DNA of 64,000 nucleotides. Source: Pseudisothecium myosuroides. Taxonomy: Eukaryota; Streptophyta; Bryopsida; Hypnales; Lembophyllaceae. The notes below the pieces were generated by a model. It did no database searches. It saw only the letters and a program-made list of their open reading frames with translations, and had not been told where the DNA came from. A program made the position numbers and the translations under genes. This document shows, one piece after another, positions 60,122-64,000 of the stretch. The stretch is from the NCBI GenBank assembly GCA_951799445.1, contig OX637297.1, forward strand, positions 11,718,001-11,782,000, read 5' to 3'. The first letter of the stretch is position 1, and the number at the start of each line of letters is the position of its first letter.

Positions 60122-63100
60122 ATGCCAACGAGGACTTCAGAAGACGGCGCAAAGAGAATAGTGACAGATGGTGATGAAATGAGTGAAGCTACTTTGCCAG
60201 AAGTTCTACGTGACTACAAGGTGCGCCTTCCAGGGGTTTTGCCAGGAAAAGTTTTTTGAATGCTGATTACTGTTTTCACAAAAATTGTGGTAAGCGGTTT
60301 CTAGAGATCATCAGGTCAGTTAATGTTCATTTTATTTTGGCTACCCAAGATTTCTGAATGCTACACGCTTGTGAATGCTTTTGGCAATGCAATTTAGAAT
60401 TTTTTTTTACATTGAACTTCCTGCAATTCTGTAATTTGCTAATTTAGGGTTTGAGGATGGTCCCTGTGAGTTATGATTTCTCTTCATTGTCATTCAAAGT
60501 TTTTGCCGTTGCAAGTGTGTTTAGAGGTTGTTCTTTAAATTGAAAATTGACGCCTTTGTCCACGTTGGGATTGCGCACTTTCCATTAGTTCCATCGTTTT
60601 TGATTGTGAATTGCATTTTTTGTTAGGTGGATTTTTAGAAGGAGTGAGCTTTTGTTGAACAACCTTTGCTAAAGAGACGTGCAATTTGTTTCTCGTGGCT
60701 TTCTTAGTTCTTCTTGTTTCTACGCATTAGACAAAGATGTCAATGTATGAATTAGATGATGTGGTGATGAGAGATTCTCAAGTAGAATTCACAGAAGAAA
60801 CAGAAGGTGAGAAACTGGCGCTGGGAAGCTCTACGGCAACTGCGGTTGTTCTCCCAAACTTGGATGGAACATTCACGCCCATGAAGCCTTTCAATGGCAG
60901 CGGTTTGGCAAAAGTACAAGCTGCAATACGTTAGGTGTTTTGACTACAACATCTTTCAATCCATCCAAGGTTTTGGTGGTAGTAGACTTGGATAAGTTTG
61001 TGGAACTCATTTCCACTTCTAGGGAATATGGCTCCAACATCAATTGCATAGAGATAGTTGTCATGTCTTACAATGCGCCAGCAAGGAAGAGTTTAGTGAG
61101 GGGAAATTCTGTGCCAGTGACCTCAGCTTCAATTTCTGCGAACTTACATCTACCTGCATCTGGTTTGACACTATTGCAAGTGAAGTGCAACAAAGAGTAC
61201 GCAGTGGAAGACTACTATTCTAATCCGGATCCTTACAGCATCACCAAATCAGACAGCAAAGAAATTTTAGTAGCGGATGTACGTCTACAGTGGAGAGCAT
61301 GGGTTTAGCTCATACTAAATTACTTGCAACTAGAGCTGAATGCAACTTCCGTTGATCGGGGAACTCTGAGGGCAGCGGTTGCAATCAGACGAGGAGTTCG
61401 TATCAACTGGGCTCTTCCGTTTGCTCAAGGTATCCACAAGTCTTTGGTTGAGTTTAAAAGCAGTGCGGGAGTAAGTTCTGCAATGCGCGTCATACATCTT
61501 TACTTTGGTGGAGGTTTTGTGTCCAAAGGCTATTGTTATGCTAGTTGAGCCAAAAAAAGATTCAAAGAAAAAGAAAGAGCTTGAATTGTCGCCCTTCTCA
61601 AAGGTTTTACAAGTGCAGTCCACTGCTTTGCATTTTCTTCTACACAAGTTCCAAACTGGACTGACTGCATGGAAAGGTGGTACTGGCAACAAGGAAATCC
61701 AAAGATTAAAGATGGCCAATGCAGACTTGAAGACACAAGTGGAGAACTACAGAAGCCAAGTGGAGAAGTAGTCACAGCGGATGCAAAAGGCCGAGTTGGA
61801 GGTTTGTATGCTGAGAGAAAACCATGAATCTGACAACGCATGGCTGGCAGAGGTGGAGGAAAGCAAACGAGGTAAACAACAAGATGTGGAAGCGTGCCAA
61901 TCGATTATTAAGAATCTTCATAACGACTCACAAGTTGCATAATTAGAAGTGAGGCGACTTGAAGTAGAAGCAACCACAACAAATTAGAAGTTGCACATTG
62001 CGAAAGTGAAAGTTGTACAGCTAGGAAAGTCATTTTTCATGGAGAAGGCAAATCATGAGATCTTAGAGGGGTAGAAGCAGAACTTGGAGGCAGAGTTGCT
62101 AGCACTGAGGAAGTTCTATTCCAACTTTGCTTACATGAGGGATCGTACTGACGATGCCCTCATTGCTTTTGTGTACGACAAGGAAAACTTGGAAGCTGGA
62201 TTTGTCGGCAACCAACCTCAGTCTGTGACTTTCAAAAGTTTGGACGAACTGCAAGACAAACTTTTGCTGATCCATAGTCTGGAGGAAGCGTACCTGTGGA
62301 AAAGGCAAATTTTTCTCCTACAAATGGGTTTGGTGCACAAGGAGTATGTTAATTTGTTACAATTCAAATTCCTCTAGAACAAGGCTTGTTTGATTGGCAA
62401 TGAAAACCTTTTCACCAAAGTGCTGGCATGCGGAGATGTGTATCTGCAGACTTTGGCGGCAGCTTATTTCCTGGTTGGCGATTATGGAGCACGTGCTCTG
62501 TAGTATTACGCAAGTTTAGAATCCAAGCTTGCAGGTTGAGAGAAAAACTCTCTTCAGCGTGCGAGTACACACCGGAAAGTGGAGGGGGAGTAATTGATTA
62601 CTTGCTTACAGGAAGCGCTCAGTACTTAAGATACAATTTTGACTAAAAATGGAATAAGTCCGTTGACTGAGTTGCAGCAGCTTCTAGCTCTGTTGCAGAA
62701 AGAATTGGCCTTAGAGTCCTGGATGCATGACTTGGTTAAGCATTGTCAAGAACAAACCACTGCAGGCCATGTGGTTGGCGTTCATCCGGCTACATATTTG
62801 AGGTCCTATCAAGCTATTAAAGTGCGTTTGCAAGCAAAGTTAAGTGCCAAAAACGTGTCTGAATTGCCTCAGGTTGACTTAGATGCAGAATTGGTTTTCA
62901 TGATACCAATTATAGGCAAGACAGTGGAACCATTGGCAGGCACGTCAAAAAATTTGTCTTCCTGGATGCTACCCGTTCCCAATTCAATTGAGGCTTTGGA
63001 TAACCATTGCTTGAGGAAGTAGCCTCATTTGTTTTCAAGCAATTATATTGAGCCTTTTTTTACATGGGAAGCAATCACGTGGATAGGCAAGGACCATGTT

Positions 63101-63620
63101 CATATTGATCGGAATCCTTTGATTCCACTAGGGGTGTCGCATAGAAGAAACTGACAGAGGCGTACAGTAATTCCATCAATCTCAATGCATTCCAACCCAA
63201 ACTACTGCGCTTGCTTGCGACAATATTCTTGGCCTGCAGATGCAAAGTGGGACTCCGTGTTCTTCAACTGGCCCTTCATCCCTGGCATCTTCAACACATT
63301 TCAGGCATGCAGTAGCAGCTACCATAGTTTTTCTAAGGAGCATCGCTTCCATAAGGACCCTGTCTATTTTCGTACAAGCATTTTTGCAGCAATACTAGCA
63401 TTTTGGTGCAATGATGTGTGCATTGTAGTGGACTATAGAGTTTAGGCAAGGTTTAGCGGAGATATGATTGTCTACAACAGTGTCATGTTCTAGTCCACTC
63501 GTAGGATTTGCATGCCGGAGCTCATGTGCCAGACGCAATTTCTATGTGATGCCCACGACAATATGATTGGAGATACGTATGAAGAAATCGGTACCTTCAT
63601 TAAATTGTATCAAAAAGTTT
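60122..63620 (+). pseudogene. Unrecognised long coiled-coil gene, broken
   Basis: A possible first exon reads from ATG 60,122 (MPTRTSEDGAKR) to an AAG|GTGCGC donor at about 60,220; an ACAAAG| junction near 60,736 resumes with MSMYELDDVVMRD. The frame continues past a frameshift near 60,930 (FNPSKVLVVVDLDKFVELI), TAG at 61,306, a frameshift near 61,500, a Lys-rich stretch, and a coiled coil (KEIQRLKMANADLKTQVENY; KQNLEAELLALRKF). Then come LLIHSLEEAYLWKRQIFLL, ELQQLLALLQKELALESWM (62,639-63,022) and WDSVFFNWPFIPGIFN (63,185-63,445). It carries at least eight in-frame TAGs, one TAA, one or more TGAs and two or three frameshifts. I do not recognise the family; a transposon-encoded structural or accessory protein is possible. 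Confidence 0.45.
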
Positions 63621-64000
63621 GATATATTTGAAGAGAAGCAACAATTAAAGTCAGCGGACTTGAAGGCAGAAGAGGCGGTGCATGTGAATGCATACACAGT
63701 GGAAATGGAACTGCTACTGTGAAAAGGAGCGCAACTTCCATTTGTATAAGTGAAAACCTCAGGTACAAAAAATGTACGCACTTGCCTCCACCGCTCTACG
63801 TGGTGGACATGACTCAGAAAGTAGACAAGTAGTTATTTTCTTTGCTTTTGACGTAATGTTCCGCTTTTTTCATATGTAGTCTAAGTACTTTGCATGCAGT
63901 TTTATGTTTCACATGTTAGATGCAATGAATTTGACAATGTACATGGTAATGAGAGGCTGAAAATTTCAAAATTGTTGTGTGCAGATATGAGTGTAGACTT
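63621..64000. other. Unresolved right edge
   Basis: Possibly continuing the broken coiled-coil gene, with short frames near 63,650-63,830 (EGRRGGACECIHSGNG or KKQQLKSADLKAEEAVHVNAYTV by frame), but the frame is not clear. Nothing else seen. Confidence 0.25.

Noticed and set aside
44970..63620. A firm claim that the organism uses UAG as a glutamine codon
   Set aside because: TGAs, frameshifts and stops at Leu, Trp and Glu positions in the same window show ordinary decay; kept only as an alternative to test.

Overview
This window reads as transposon-rich nuclear DNA from a plant-like (streptophyte) genome. The evidence is recognisable CACTA (En/Spm) TNP2 transposase, CACTA-type miniature elements with 3-bp target duplications, LTR-type sequence with gag-like ORFs, and decayed intron-containing copies of eukaryotic membrane-protein genes (STT3, a nucleobase-ascorbate transporter, a DUF21/CNNM protein). 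I see no intact host gene, rRNA, tRNA or bacterial operon. I cannot name the species.

Layout. 1-5,255: two gag-like ORFs, each followed by a long LTR-type segment, with no pol domains, suggesting gag-only non-autonomous LTR elements in tandem. 5,256-14,520: AT-rich, intron-like DNA with an STT3 fragment (7.8-8.5 kb), unassigned exons and a NAT C-terminal exon (12.0-12.3 kb); two unassigned exons lie on the minus strand at 13.8-14.5 kb. About 15,083-19,860: a repeat-rich block with an LTR-like promoter (TATA box near 16,385) and several minisatellites, perhaps the 5' part of a large LTR or LARD element. 19.9-24.9 kb: no recognised gene; part repeats the 7.6-kb sequence in inverted orientation. 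25,425-28,620: a third gag-like ORF with its LTR (27,339-28,620, TG...CA). 28.6-33.0 kb: an exon pair duplicated from 11 kb, a complete CACTA MITE, and three DUF21/CNNM exons. 33.2-37.0 kb: a 20-bp minisatellite, a cluster of CACTA termini and a second MITE. 39.4-52.5 kb: a degenerate TNP2 gene on the minus strand, split by about 8.7 kb that contains a second, unrelated transposase-like gene (44,970-49,392) and a 23-25-bp minisatellite; a third MITE sits in a TNP2 exon. 52.5-60.1 kb: very AT-rich diverged repeats. 60,122-63,620: an unrecognised, broken coiled-coil gene that continues past the window's well-resolved part.

The common theme is decay. Reading frames stay recognisable for hundreds of codons but are punctuated by TAG, TGA and TAA. 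One case, a CGA in one gag copy against TGA in another, fits cytosine deamination directly. The most interesting items are the ~1.4-kilocodon transposase-like gene nested in TNP2, the terminal palindromes of the CACTA elements whose stem sequences differ between copies while staying self-complementary, and the strong bias of in-frame stops to TAG in the second transposase and the coiled-coil gene.
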